This document shows positions 33,684-41,988 of a DNA stretch of 64,000 nucleotides, piece after piece. Positions within the stretch are counted from its first letter, which is position 1. Every line of letters begins with the position of its first letter. The position numbers and the translations under genes were made by a program. The notes beneath the pieces are model-generated. The model had not been told where the DNA came from. It did no database searches and was given only the letters and a program-made list of their open reading frames with translations. The DNA is from Candidatus Alloclostridium intestinigallinarum. Lineage in GTDB: Bacteria; Bacillota; Clostridia; Christensenellales; UBA3700. Location of the stretch: assembly GCA_904382605.1 (NCBI GenBank), contig CAJFJA010000002.1:62001-126000 (forward strand), given 5' to 3'.

Positions 33684-34951
33684 AGGTAAAGGTATATCCC
33701 TGCAAGCTGTCGGGCACCGCAGTCGTGCCCGCGTCCAAAAGTTACGCCCACCGCGCTTTGATATGCGCGGCGCTTGCGGACGGAGAAAGCAAGGTGGAAT
33801 GCGCCGATATGAACGACGACATCCGCGCCACGATCCGCGCGGTGACCGCGCTGGGCGCAAAGGTGAAGTATTCGGAAGGAATACTTACCGTCAACGGAAT
33901 AACGGGCAGGGTGAAGGAAGATATCGTCATTGACTGCGGCGAATCAGGCTCCACCCTGCGTTTTATAATACCCGTTGCGCTTACGCTGTGCGACGGATAC
34001 GTGCGCTTTGTGGGCGGCGGCAAGCTGGGCGAACGCCCTTTGGGCGAATATTTTTCCGTATTCGACTCCCAGGGAATATATTACCGCAACAACAGCGGCA
34101 AAGACGGACTCGATCTCACGGTGAGGGGCGACCTTATCGCAGACGATTTCGAGCTTGAAGGCAATATAAGTTCGCAGTTTGTCAGCGGTCTGCTTCTTGC
34201 GGCTCCGGGGCTTGCATACGACAGCACCATAACGCTTTCCAAGCCGCTCGAAAGCAAGGACTATGTGCGCATAACCATGGATGTTATGGGCAGATACGGC
34301 GTAGTGGCGTACTACGATTCGGGAGCGCGCAAATTCACCGTATACGGCGGTCAGAAGTTTAATTCCGCGCCCTATTCGGAACAGGCTTACAAGGTGGAAG
34401 GCGACTGGTCGCAGGCGGCGTTCTTTTACGTGGCGCGCGCCCTGGGACACGATATAGACGTAAAGGGCGTGAACGGTATGTCCGTACAGGGCGATAAAGT
34501 CGTTGCGGATATGCTGGGCATGGTAAAGGCGGTCGCGCCCGGGCGTATGCTTACGCTGGACGTGAAAAACGTGCCCGATATAGTGCCCGCGCTCTCTCTC
34601 GCGTGCGCTTTGAGAAAGGGCGGCACGCATATAGTAAACGCGGGCAGACTGCGCATAAAAGAGTGCGACAGACTGCACGCAACCGCGGAGGGACTGAACG
34701 CGCTCGGCGCCAGGGTGAAAGAGGGCAAGGACGATATGTTCTTCGACGGCGTGGACGGGCTGAAAGGCGGAGTGCAGCTGCCCGACTATCACGACCACCG
34801 CATGGTAATGACCTTTGCCATAGCCGCCACGGTGTGCGAAAATCCCGTAATAATCACGGGCGCGGAAAGCGTAAGCAAATCTTACCCCGCCTTTTTCAAT
34901 GACTTTGAAAAGCTGGGCGGAAAGTATGAAATTCTGGGAAGCGAGGTATGA
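33680..34951 (+). CDS. aroA: 5-enolpyruvylshikimate-3-phosphate synthase (3-phosphoshikimate 1-carboxyvinyltransferase)
   Basis: 423 aa. The substrate-binding N-terminus is ASKSYAHRALICAAL, where Lys and Arg contact shikimate 3-phosphate and PEP. It shows DCGESGSTLRFIIPVA, ISSQFVSGLLLAAP, GDWSQAAFF and the C-terminal DHRMVMTFAIAA. YAHR and other loops differ from the E. coli enzyme in ways seen in Gram-positive forms. It catalyses the sixth shikimate step. ATGA overlap with aroB. Confidence 0.96.
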   Translation: MKVKVYPCKLSGTAVVPASKSYAHRALICAALADGESKVECADMNDDIRATIRAVTALGAKVKYSEGILTVNGITGRVKEDIVIDCGESGSTLRFIIPVALTLCDGYVRFVGGGKLGERPLGEYFSVFDSQGIYYRNNSGKDGLDLTVRGDLIADDFELEGNISSQFVSGLLLAAPGLAYDSTITLSKPLESKDYVRITMDVMGRYGVVAYYDSGARKFTVYGGQKFNSAPYSEQAYKVEGDWSQAAFFYVARALGHDIDVKGVNGMSVQGDKVVADMLGMVKAVAPGRMLTLDVKNVPDIVPALSLACALRKGGTHIVNAGRLRIKECDRLHATAEGLNALGARVKEGKDDMFFDGVDGLKGGVQLPDYHDHRMVMTFAIAATVCENPVIITGAESVSKSYPAFFNDFEKLGGKYEILGSEV

Positions 34952-34952
34952 T

Positions 34953-36014
34953 ATGGGCGCAACATTCGGAGAAAAATTAAAAGTCACAATCTTCGGCGAA
35001 TCGCACGGGACAGCCATAGGCGTGGTCATCGACGGGCTTCCCGCAGGCTTTAAGCCAGATTTTGCCGCCGTTGACGAAATGATGGCGCGCCGGAGCGCGA
35101 AAGGCAAGGAGAAAATCGCAACCGCGCGCAGGGAAGGCGACGAATACGAAATAGTAAGCGGCTTTTTCAACGGCGCCTGCACGGGCACTCCGCTTGCCGC
35201 CGTTATCCGCAATAAGGATACCCGCTCGCCCGACTACGAGCGTATGCGCTTTCTCATGCGTCCCGGGCACAGCGATTGGGGCTATTTTGTCAAAGAGGGC
35301 GGCTTCAACGATTATCGCGGAGGCGGTCATTCTTCGGGCAGACTTACCGCTCCGCTCGTATTTGCGGGCGCAATCTGCAAGCAGGTTCTGCTGTCGAAGG
35401 GTATAAGCGTGGGCGCGCATATCGCTGAAATAGGAGGAGTAAAGGACAGGCGTTTCAATCCCGTCGCGCCCGAGCTGGACAAGGTGAACAGGGACGGCAC
35501 TCTTGAAGAAAGCGCGTGGACCGCCATGCGTGAAGAGGTGCTCAGAGCGGCGGAAAAAGGCGACAGCGTGGGCGGCGTTATCGAATGCGCCGTAGTTGGA
35601 ATACCCGCGGGCGTGGGCGACCCCTTTTTCGACAGCTTGGAATCGCGCCTTGCCCACATGGTATTCTCCGTTCCCGCCGTCAAGGGTATACAGTTCGGAA
35701 AGGGCTATGAGCTTGCGGAAATGAACGGAAGCAAGGCGAACGACCCTTTCCGCGTCGTGGACGGCAGGGTGGTCACTTCCACGAACAACAACGGCGGTAT
35801 TCTGGGCGGAATCACCACCGGTATGCCCGTCATTTTCGACGCGGCGATAAAGCCGACGTCCTCGATATTCACAGAGCAGGACACCGTGGACGTAAGCACA
35901 ATGCAAAACGCGAAATTACAGGTAAAGGGCAGACACGACCCCTGCATAGCCGTACGCGCGGCGGTGGTTATAGAGGCGGCGGCTTCAATAGCCGTGCTGG
36001 ACGCGGTTTTATAA
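34953..36014 (+). CDS. aroC: Chorismate synthase
   Basis: 353 aa from ATG 34953, one base after the aroA stop, with GAGGT upstream; an earlier in-frame ATG lies inside aroA. VTIFGESHGTAIGVVIDGLPAG carries the first FMN-site signature. FNDYRGGGHSSGRLTAPLV replaces the more usual GGGRSSARETA, a variant known in Clostridia. TGMPVIFDAAIKPTSSI and GRHDPCIAVRA complete the set. It eliminates phosphate from EPSP to give chorismate using reduced FMN. Confidence 0.95.
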   Translation: MGATFGEKLKVTIFGESHGTAIGVVIDGLPAGFKPDFAAVDEMMARRSAKGKEKIATARREGDEYEIVSGFFNGACTGTPLAAVIRNKDTRSPDYERMRFLMRPGHSDWGYFVKEGGFNDYRGGGHSSGRLTAPLVFAGAICKQVLLSKGISVGAHIAEIGGVKDRRFNPVAPELDKVNRDGTLEESAWTAMREEVLRAAEKGDSVGGVIECAVVGIPAGVGDPFFDSLESRLAHMVFSVPAVKGIQFGKGYELAEMNGSKANDPFRVVDGRVVTSTNNNGGILGGITTGMPVIFDAAIKPTSSIFTEQDTVDVSTMQNAKLQVKGRHDPCIAVRAAVVIEAAASIAVLDAVL

Positions 36015-36017
36015 GAT

Positions 36018-37154
36018 ATGGACGAACTCGGTAAGGCAAGAGAGATAATAGACGAAATAGACGGGCAGCTTGTGCCGCTTTTTGAAAAGAGAATGAGGGC
36101 GGGCGAGCAGGTGGCGCGCGCAAAACAAAAGTCGGGCGATACTTCCGTATTCCGTCCCGAGCGCGAAAAGCAGGTGCTCGAACGGGCGGAAGCCGTGCTT
36201 GAAGACAAGCGTTTTTCCGCGGAAGTCAGGCAGTTTATGGGCGCCGTCATGGACATAAACAAGGACTTTCAGAAGAGAGTGCTGTTTTCTTCCGAGGCGG
36301 TATATCCGCGCGGAAAGATGGACGGAAACGCCGTAGTCGGCTTTTTCGGCGATAACGGCTCCCATTCCGACCTGGCGTGCGAAAAATTCTTTCCGGACGC
36401 AGGAAAACGCGTATCCTGTCCCACTTTCCGCGACGTGTTTGAAAAGCTGAAAGCGGGAGAGATAAGTTTCGGCGTGGTTCCGATAGAAAACTCTTCCACG
36501 GGTTCGATAAGCGACGTATACGACCTGCTCGGCGAATACGACTTTTTCATAGCCGCCGAACGCTGGGAGCGCATACGCCAGCATCTTGCGGGCGTGCGCG
36601 GGGCAAGGGAGAGCGATATTAAGGAGGTATATTCGCATCCGCAGGGCATAAGCCAGTGTACCGAATACTTTTCCGACAGACCCGACGTAACCGCAATTCC
36701 CTTCGGCAACACCGCCAAGGCGGCGGCGTACGTTGCGGGGTGCGGAGATAAGACCAAGGCGGCGATATGTTCCGAATCCGCGGCAAAGCTGTACGGCCTT
36801 GATATCATCGCACGCGATATAAATTCCCAGAATGACAATTATACGCGTTTTATAGTAATATCCAAGTTCATGAACGACTGCGGAGGAGATAAAATATCCG
36901 TTATGTTCACCCTGGGCAATACGCCGGGCGCGCTTTACGGCGTTCTGCGCCATTTTGCCTTCAACAACATAAACCTGACCAAAATGGAATCGCGTCCGCA
37001 AAAGAACAAGCCGGGCGAATATATCTTTTACGTGGATATCTCCGGCAATCCGGAAGAGGCGGAAAAAGCGCTCGCGCTCGTGCGCCTGGACTGCGGATAT
37101 TACAAGATGCTTGGCGAATATGTACCCGACGACAACCCCGGCAGAACACTTTAA
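36018..37154 (+). CDS. pheA: Bifunctional chorismate mutase/prephenate dehydratase (P-protein)
   Basis: 378 aa. Residues ~1-85 are an AroQ-type chorismate mutase (REIIDEIDGQLVPLFEKRM). Residues ~105-285 are prephenate dehydratase (VGFFGDNGSHSDLA, IPIENSSTGS-like VPIENSSTGS, and NYTRFIVI, where Thr is the catalytic residue). The last ~90 residues form an ACT domain with MESRP, the phenylalanine-binding motif. It makes phenylpyruvate from chorismate. The final ~10 codons (VPDDNPGRTL and the stop) are encoded by the left arm of the inverted-repeat element at 37123-37387, so the native C-terminus has been replaced after the ACT domain. Confidence 0.95.
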   Translation: MDELGKAREIIDEIDGQLVPLFEKRMRAGEQVARAKQKSGDTSVFRPEREKQVLERAEAVLEDKRFSAEVRQFMGAVMDINKDFQKRVLFSSEAVYPRGKMDGNAVVGFFGDNGSHSDLACEKFFPDAGKRVSCPTFRDVFEKLKAGEISFGVVPIENSSTGSISDVYDLLGEYDFFIAAERWERIRQHLAGVRGARESDIKEVYSHPQGISQCTEYFSDRPDVTAIPFGNTAKAAAYVAGCGDKTKAAICSESAAKLYGLDIIARDINSQNDNYTRFIVISKFMNDCGGDKISVMFTLGNTPGALYGVLRHFAFNNINLTKMESRPQKNKPGEYIFYVDISGNPEEAEKALALVRLDCGYYKMLGEYVPDDNPGRTL

Positions 37155-37387
37155 GCTTGCTTTTTTCGCCATATTTCCGCAAGCTGTCGTTTGTTGTAGG
37201 TCAACTACAACTTCGCGCCATCTTGCGAAAATCTGACTGAAAACAGCTAAGCTGAAAGCACGGCTGTGCGCCGATTTAATTTAGCAAGATTTTGATGAAG
37301 GAAGTTTGTCAAATGATAATATTGCTTCGAAGATTGATTATTGATAAAACGCCGCACGTGCTGTTCTATCGAGGTTGTCTTCGGGTA
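37123..37387. mobile_element. MITE-like inverted-repeat element, copy B (265 bp), inserted in the 3' end of pheA
   Basis: Left end 37123-37147 and right end 37363-37387 are inverted repeats matching at 21 of 25 positions, again beginning TACCCG and bounded by TA. The left ~150 bp aligns with the reverse complement of the element at 7593-7808. That stretch includes a CATATTT-x-CGCAA box, a perfect GTTGTAG/CTACAAC hairpin at about 37193-37211, a CGCGCCAT box and GCTGAAAGCA. The right half diverges and is A+T-rich. Removing the element plus one TA would make pheA run on through AGGAGTGAAATAG and stop inside the aroE start, restoring a coupled junction. Confidence 0.75.
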
Positions 37388-37400
37388 AGGAGTGAAATAG

Positions 37401-38690
37401 ATGAATAAATATTGTGTGATAGGCGAAAAGCTGCCGCATACCATGTCGCCGCAGATACATTCCATGTTCTTCAAAAGCATGGGCATAGAGGGCGAATACG
37501 GCGTGCGCGAATTTTCAAGGGAAGAGATAGCCGGCGCGCGCGGCGAGCTGGAAAAGTACGACGGAGTGAACGTCACCGTGCCCTATAAGCAGACGGTAAT
37601 GCCTATTCTGGACGAAATCAGCGATGAAGCGCGGCATATAGGCGCGGTAAACACTATCAAAAACGTCGGCGGCAGGCTTATCGGTTACAATACCGACCCT
37701 TACGGTTTTTCCGCCATGCTCAGAAAGAACGGCGTCGACGTAAAGGGCAGAAAAGCCGTGGTGCTGGGAAGCGGCGGCGCGGCGAAATCCGTACTCTACG
37801 CGCTGACAATCATGGGTGCGGACGTCATATACGTCCGCCGCGACGAGGACGAGGAACTTTCCGGATATTCCTATATCACGTATCCTCAGCTTGAAAAGAA
37901 CGGCGGCGGTTATCTTATAGTAAACACAACTCCGCTCGGTATGTATCCGCATACGGAAAGCTGCGCGGTGTCGGAGCAGACGCTTTCACGCTTTACCGTG
38001 GCGGCGGACGTCGTTTACAATCCGGTAATGACCGAGTTTGTGCGCCGCGCTCTGAATGCCGGCTGCCACGCGTTCAGCGGTCTTTATATGCTGGTGGCGC
38101 AGGGCGTAGGCTCTCAGAGTATATGGCGCGGAGAAGAAATCCAGACGCAGGACATAGATCCCATATACAACGCGCTACTGCGCGACTATTTTGCGGAAAA
38201 CGGCGGAAATATCTACCTTACGGGTATTATGTCGTGCGGCAAATCCACGCTCGGCAAAATGCTTGCAAAGGCGCTTGACAGACAGTTTGTCGACGCCGAC
38301 GAATATATTACGCAAACTGCGGGTATGTCCATTCCCGATATGTTCGCAAAGGGCGAAGAATACTTCCGCAGTAACGAAACGCGCGCGATGAAGGAGCTTG
38401 CCGGCAGGCGTAATCTTGTCGTTGCGGCGGGCGGCGGAGCGGTCACAAGACAGATAAACTGCGACCTCATGCGCTCCAGCGGCATCGTAATTTACGTAAA
38501 CCGCAGTGTGGAAAATATCGTAAAGGACGTGGACTGTTCGGGCAGACCCCTTCTTTCCGGCGGCGCGGACAGACTGTATTCGATATTCGCCGCAAGAAAG
38601 GCGATGTATGAAGAAAGCGCGCACTATATCGTTGACAACAACGGCGGCGCGGAGCAGGGGCTGGAGAATATTTTGGAGATTTTGAAATGA
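37401..38690 (+). CDS. aroE-aroK: Shikimate dehydrogenase-shikimate kinase fusion (AroE-AroK)
   Basis: 429 aa in one frame. Residues ~1-265 are shikimate dehydrogenase: GEKLPHTMSPQIHS (shikimate site), GVNVTVPYKQTVMP (catalytic Lys), GAVNTI, GYNTDPYGF and the NADP loop VLGSGGAAKSV. Residues ~272-429 are shikimate kinase: Walker A GIMSCGKSTLGK, DADEYI, EEYFRSNETRAM, AAGGGAV and RPLL in the lid. The fusion joins the fourth and fifth pathway steps. AAGGAG seven to twelve bases before the ATG lies directly outside the right arm of the inverted-repeat element. Overlaps aroQ (ATGA). Confidence 0.95.
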   Translation: MNKYCVIGEKLPHTMSPQIHSMFFKSMGIEGEYGVREFSREEIAGARGELEKYDGVNVTVPYKQTVMPILDEISDEARHIGAVNTIKNVGGRLIGYNTDPYGFSAMLRKNGVDVKGRKAVVLGSGGAAKSVLYALTIMGADVIYVRRDEDEELSGYSYITYPQLEKNGGGYLIVNTTPLGMYPHTESCAVSEQTLSRFTVAADVVYNPVMTEFVRRALNAGCHAFSGLYMLVAQGVGSQSIWRGEEIQTQDIDPIYNALLRDYFAENGGNIYLTGIMSCGKSTLGKMLAKALDRQFVDADEYITQTAGMSIPDMFAKGEEYFRSNETRAMKELAGRRNLVVAAGGGAVTRQINCDLMRSSGIVIYVNRSVENIVKDVDCSGRPLLSGGADRLYSIFAARKAMYEESAHYIVDNNGGAEQGLENILEILK

Positions 38691-39127
38691 AAATAGAGAT
38701 AATAAACGGACCCAACATGAATATGCTGGGCATACGCGAACCGGGCATATACGGCAAAACCACATACAAAGACCTTTGCGGTATGCTGGAAAAGTATTGC
38801 GGTGAAAAGGGCGTTCAGCCGCACTTTTTCCAAAGCAACTGCGAAGGGGAGATAATAACGCGCATACACGAGTGTTATTTTGAAAAAGTCGAAGGCATAG
38901 TCATCAATCCCGCCGCCTATACCCATTACAGTTACGCCATATTCGACGCGCTCAAGACTGTAAATATTCCGGCGGTTGAAGTGCACATATCGGACATAGA
39001 AAAGCGCGAAGACTTCCGCAAAAACTCCGTCATCACCCCTGCGTGCGTCGCGCGCATAGCGGGAGAAGGAATTAACGGCTATATGCACGCGATAGATATT
39101 TTAGTGCACAAAACATACAAAAAGTAA
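38687..39127 (+). CDS. aroQ: 3-dehydroquinate dehydratase, type II
   Basis: 146 aa. It shows INGPNMNMLGIREPGIYG (catalytic Tyr in the flexible loop), FQSNCEGEIITRIHE, IVINPAAYTHYSYAIFDAL (catalytic His region) and VEVHISDIEKREDFR. Length is typical of the dodecameric type II enzyme. It dehydrates 3-dehydroquinate, the third shikimate step, completing the pathway in this operon. It starts inside the stop of aroE-aroK. Confidence 0.96.
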   Translation: MKIEIINGPNMNMLGIREPGIYGKTTYKDLCGMLEKYCGEKGVQPHFFQSNCEGEIITRIHECYFEKVEGIVINPAAYTHYSYAIFDALKTVNIPAVEVHISDIEKREDFRKNSVITPACVARIAGEGINGYMHAIDILVHKTYKK

Positions 39128-39193
39128 CTTCCGTATAATAAACTGCAAGTGCATAAAGCATACATATAAGCAAAAATCTTTCGGGGCAAATAT

Positions 39194-40051
39194 ATGGACA
39201 TAAAGGACAAAAACATACTCATAGTGGGACTTGGCGTCGTTGGCGGTTCTTACGCCATGGCGCTTACCGCGGCGGGCTATAAAAACGTCTATGCGGTGAA
39301 CAGGAGCGAAGCTTCTCTTAAAAAGGCCGTTCAGGCGGGAATCGTAAAGGGCGGCAGCGTAAATATAGAAGACTTTGCCGCAAAAGCCGATATCGCCGTC
39401 ATCGCCGTCTATCCCACGGGTGCGGAAGAGTGTGCGCGCAAGCTGGGCGCGCTTATGAAAAAGGGCAGCCTTGTCACCGACGTGCTGGGAATCAAGCGTT
39501 ACTATTCGGAAAAGATTTCCGCCGTCCTCCCCGATTATATAGACTACGTCCCCGCACATCCTATGGCGGGCAGGGAAAAGCGCGGCTTGGACTATGCGTC
39601 CGCCGACGTTCTGAAGGGCGCCAACTTTATCATAACTCCCATTACCCGTTCCACTCCCGGCGGAATAGACGCGGTAAAAACGCTCGCCTGCGATATGGGA
39701 TTCGGTAAAATACGCACTCTCACCCCCGAAGAGCACGACCGCGTGATCGCCTACACCTCGCAGCTTCCGCACGCGCTCGCCGTTTCGCTCATAAACAGCG
39801 ACGAGGAAGATTCCGGCACGGGCGACTTTATAGGCGACAGCTTCCGCGACCTTACACGCATAGCCGAGATAAACGCGGATTTGTGGCAGGAACTTTTCAT
39901 CGGCAACGGCGAAAACCTGATTGCGGCAATAGATATGTTTACCGCGCAGCTTTCCGCAATTCGCAAGGCGGTCGAGGAAAAGGACAGGGAAAGTCTGGTA
40001 AAGCAGTTCGAAAAGTCCTCCGCCCGCCGTCATTCCCTCATTAAAAAATAA
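39194..40051 (+). CDS. tyrA: Prephenate dehydrogenase
   Basis: 285 aa. The N-terminal NAD(P)-binding motif is ILIVGLGVVGGSYAMAL. It shows HPMAGREKRGLDYA, which contains the conserved His and substrate-binding residues, and TPEEHDRVIAYTSQLPHALA. The C-terminal helical domain matches; there is no ACT domain, so feedback control is probably weaker than in longer forms. It makes 4-hydroxyphenylpyruvate for tyrosine. It is the last gene of the aromatic cluster, separated by 66 bp from aroQ with a weak ribosome binding site. Confidence 0.94.
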   Translation: MDIKDKNILIVGLGVVGGSYAMALTAAGYKNVYAVNRSEASLKKAVQAGIVKGGSVNIEDFAAKADIAVIAVYPTGAEECARKLGALMKKGSLVTDVLGIKRYYSEKISAVLPDYIDYVPAHPMAGREKRGLDYASADVLKGANFIITPITRSTPGGIDAVKTLACDMGFGKIRTLTPEEHDRVIAYTSQLPHALAVSLINSDEEDSGTGDFIGDSFRDLTRIAEINADLWQELFIGNGENLIAAIDMFTAQLSAIRKAVEEKDRESLVKQFEKSSARRHSLIKK

Positions 40052-40075
40052 GCAGCCGTTACGAAAATTTTTCCC

Positions 40076-40104
40076 GTTGCCGCGCGGTTTTTCCGCGCGG
40101 TAAC
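40076..40104 (+). terminator. Probable terminator hairpin after tyrA
   Basis: GTTGCCGCGCGG (40076-40087) pairs with CCGCGCGGTAAC (40093-40104) across a T5 loop. The stem is strong but no U-tract follows, so termination is less certain. Confidence 0.45.
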
Positions 40105-40318
40105 TTTATATGAATTTTCATCTGCGCAGTTAAATTTTTCATTTACATTGCCTACTGTCGTTGTGCGTTTGAAATTTTACCGCGCTGTTTTTAAGCTGTC
40201 GAAAATAAACGAAACAGTCAAAACGGTTTTTATGCGGCGGTTGCTTATATACCGCGAATTGCAGTTTCGGCGGTGAGCATACGGGGAGCGACGGTCTTTT
40301 GTGCGAAGGGCGGAATCT

Positions 40319-40347
40319 GTATATAAACCTTTTGCTTGCCCAAAATA
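40319..40347 (+). promoter_or_regulatory. Candidate sigma-G (forespore) promoter of the spoVA genes
   Basis: GTATA (40319-40323), a 17-bp spacer and CAAAATA (40341-40347) resemble the sigma-G pattern GHATR-N17/18-CATNHTA. It lies about 100 bp before spoVAC, and spoVA operons are sigma-G controlled in known spore formers. The rest of 40105-40318 contains no gene that I can recognise. Confidence 0.4.
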
Positions 40348-40352
40348 AGTGT

Positions 40353-40451
40353 ATGAGAAAAACGGATTTACAGCCTGCCGCCGTGCGCGGTAAGAATCCC
40401 GAGGACAGGGAAGAGCGTTTCAAACCGCCAGCCGTCAAGGAGTACAGATAA
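40353..40451 (+). CDS. Possible 32-codon upstream ORF overlapping spoVAC
   Basis: ATG 40353 opens a 32-residue basic frame whose TAA shares a base with the spoVAC ATG (TAATG), the arrangement of a coupled leader peptide. It has no Shine-Dalgarno and lies at or next to the predicted transcription start, so if real it would be leaderless. It resembles nothing I recognise and may be chance. Confidence 0.25.
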   Translation: MRKTDLQPAAVRGKNPEDREERFKPPAVKEYR

Positions 40452-40894
40452 TGGACGGAAAGGAATATTGCGAATACGTGTCAAAAACCGCTCCCAGGAC
40501 AAGCGAACTAAAAACGCTGCTCGCGGCGTTCTGCGTGGGCGGCGTGATATGTATGATAGGCCAGGGCTTTACGGACCTTTACACTTTTTTACTCCCCGAT
40601 GCGGAAGAGAGTATGCTCGGCGCGCTTACGTCCATGACCATGATATTTATAGGCGCGCTATTGACGGGTTTCGGAATTTACGACAAGATAGGCGGCGTAG
40701 CCGGCGCGGGCAGTATAGTCCCGATAACGGGCTTTGCAAATTCCATAGCTTCTCCAGCCATAGAGTTCAGGAAAGAAGGCATAATTTTCGGACTTATGGC
40801 AAAGATGTTCGTAATTGCGGGACCGGTCATAGTTACGGGTGTGGTATCTTCCGTGATAGTGGGGATTATCTACCGGATAATAGCGGTAGTTTGA
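40451..40894 (+). CDS. spoVAC: Stage V sporulation protein AC
   Basis: 147 aa, with AAGGAG eight bases before the ATG. It shows GGVICMIGQGFTDLY, ALLTGFGIYDKIGGVAGAGS and VPITGFANSIASPAIEF, which are diagnostic of SpoVAC, with four to five membrane segments. In Bacillus SpoVAC is a mechanosensitive channel in the spore inner membrane needed for uptake and release of Ca-dipicolinate. The SpoVAD gene follows after 82 bp. Confidence 0.96.
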   Translation: MDGKEYCEYVSKTAPRTSELKTLLAAFCVGGVICMIGQGFTDLYTFLLPDAEESMLGALTSMTMIFIGALLTGFGIYDKIGGVAGAGSIVPITGFANSIASPAIEFRKEGIIFGLMAKMFVIAGPVIVTGVVSSVIVGIIYRIIAVV

Positions 40895-40976
40895 ACGTGA
40901 CCGTATTTTCAACAATCATGCAAACGCCGGCACGGCTAAAATATCCGGTAAAATCGGACTTATAAACGGTAAAATT

Positions 40977-41987
40977 ATGAGAAAAGGAAAACACACTTAC
41001 GTTCCCAAAGAGGACATCTATATAATAGGCACGACGTCGATTGCCGGACCTAACGAAGGAAGGGGCAGATTCTCCGCCTTTTACGACGCCGTGCTTGAAG
41101 ACTGCGACTGGGATTGCAAGACACATGAAAAGACGGAAATCAAAATGCACAAATTCGCAATCGAACACGTAATAGAAAAAAGCGCGCTCGGAAGAAGCGA
41201 CATTGACTGCATTGTGGGCGGAGATCTGCTCAACCAGCTCGTGGCGTCCACTTTTGCCGCGCGCGAGTTTGAAATTCCCTGTCTGGGCGTGTACAGCGCG
41301 TGCGCTTCATTCGGAGAAGCGCTTGCGATAAGCAGTTTTTTGATAGGCGGAGGCAATATGAATAACGTCGTGTGCTGTACGGGTTCGCACTTCGGCGCGG
41401 TGGAAAGGCAGTTCCGCTATCCTTTGGAACTCGGCACCCAGCCGGCGCCGTCCTCGCAGTACACCGTGACGGCGGCGGGAAGCGCGCTTTTAAGCAGTAC
41501 GCGCAAGGAAAACGTGCCCGTAATAACTTCCTGCACGGTCGGCAAAATAGTGGATTACCACATATGCGACGCCAACAATATGGGTGCGGCAATGGCGCCT
41601 GCCGCCGCCGATACGATTATTACCCACTTGCAGGACATAGGGCGCGGAGAGGACTATTACGACTATATTTTTACGGGCGATCTTGGCAAATACGGCAGGG
41701 AAACGCTGTATTATCTGTGCAAAAAGCAGGGCTACGACCTGGCAGGCTGTTTGAACGACTGCGGCGCGCTCATCTACGCGGACGAGCAAAAGGATATGCA
41801 GGGCGGTTCGGGCGCGGGCTGTCTTGCCGTTGTGTTCGCTTCGTATATCTATAAGGAAATGTGCGCGGGGAATATGAAAAAAGTATTGCTCGTGCCCACG
41901 GGAGCTTTGCTTTCCAAGGATTCGTCCCTTCAGGGCGAAAGTATTCCGGGAATAGCGCACGCCGTGGCGCTGGAGATGAGGGACTAA
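40977..41987 (+). CDS. spoVAD: Stage V sporulation protein AD (dipicolinate-binding)
   Basis: 336 aa of thiolase-like fold. It shows GGDLLNQLVASTFAAREF, the GVYSACASFGEAL segment equivalent to the thiolase active-site region, TGSHFGAVERQFRYPLELG and GDLGKYGRETL. SpoVAD binds dipicolinic acid on the inner-membrane face during spore loading and germination. Length matches the family (~338). The ribosome binding site is weak. SpoVAE starts one base after its stop. Confidence 0.97.
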   Translation: MRKGKHTYVPKEDIYIIGTTSIAGPNEGRGRFSAFYDAVLEDCDWDCKTHEKTEIKMHKFAIEHVIEKSALGRSDIDCIVGGDLLNQLVASTFAAREFEIPCLGVYSACASFGEALAISSFLIGGGNMNNVVCCTGSHFGAVERQFRYPLELGTQPAPSSQYTVTAAGSALLSSTRKENVPVITSCTVGKIVDYHICDANNMGAAMAPAAADTIITHLQDIGRGEDYYDYIFTGDLGKYGRETLYYLCKKQGYDLAGCLNDCGALIYADEQKDMQGGSGAGCLAVVFASYIYKEMCAGNMKKVLLVPTGALLSKDSSLQGESIPGIAHAVALEMRD

Positions 41988-41988
41988 A

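Noticed and set aside
39127..39193. Short degenerate direct repeat (GTGCACAAAACATAC / GTGCATAAAGCATAC) before tyrA
   Set aside because: Too short and too degenerate to separate from chance in an A+T-rich spacer.
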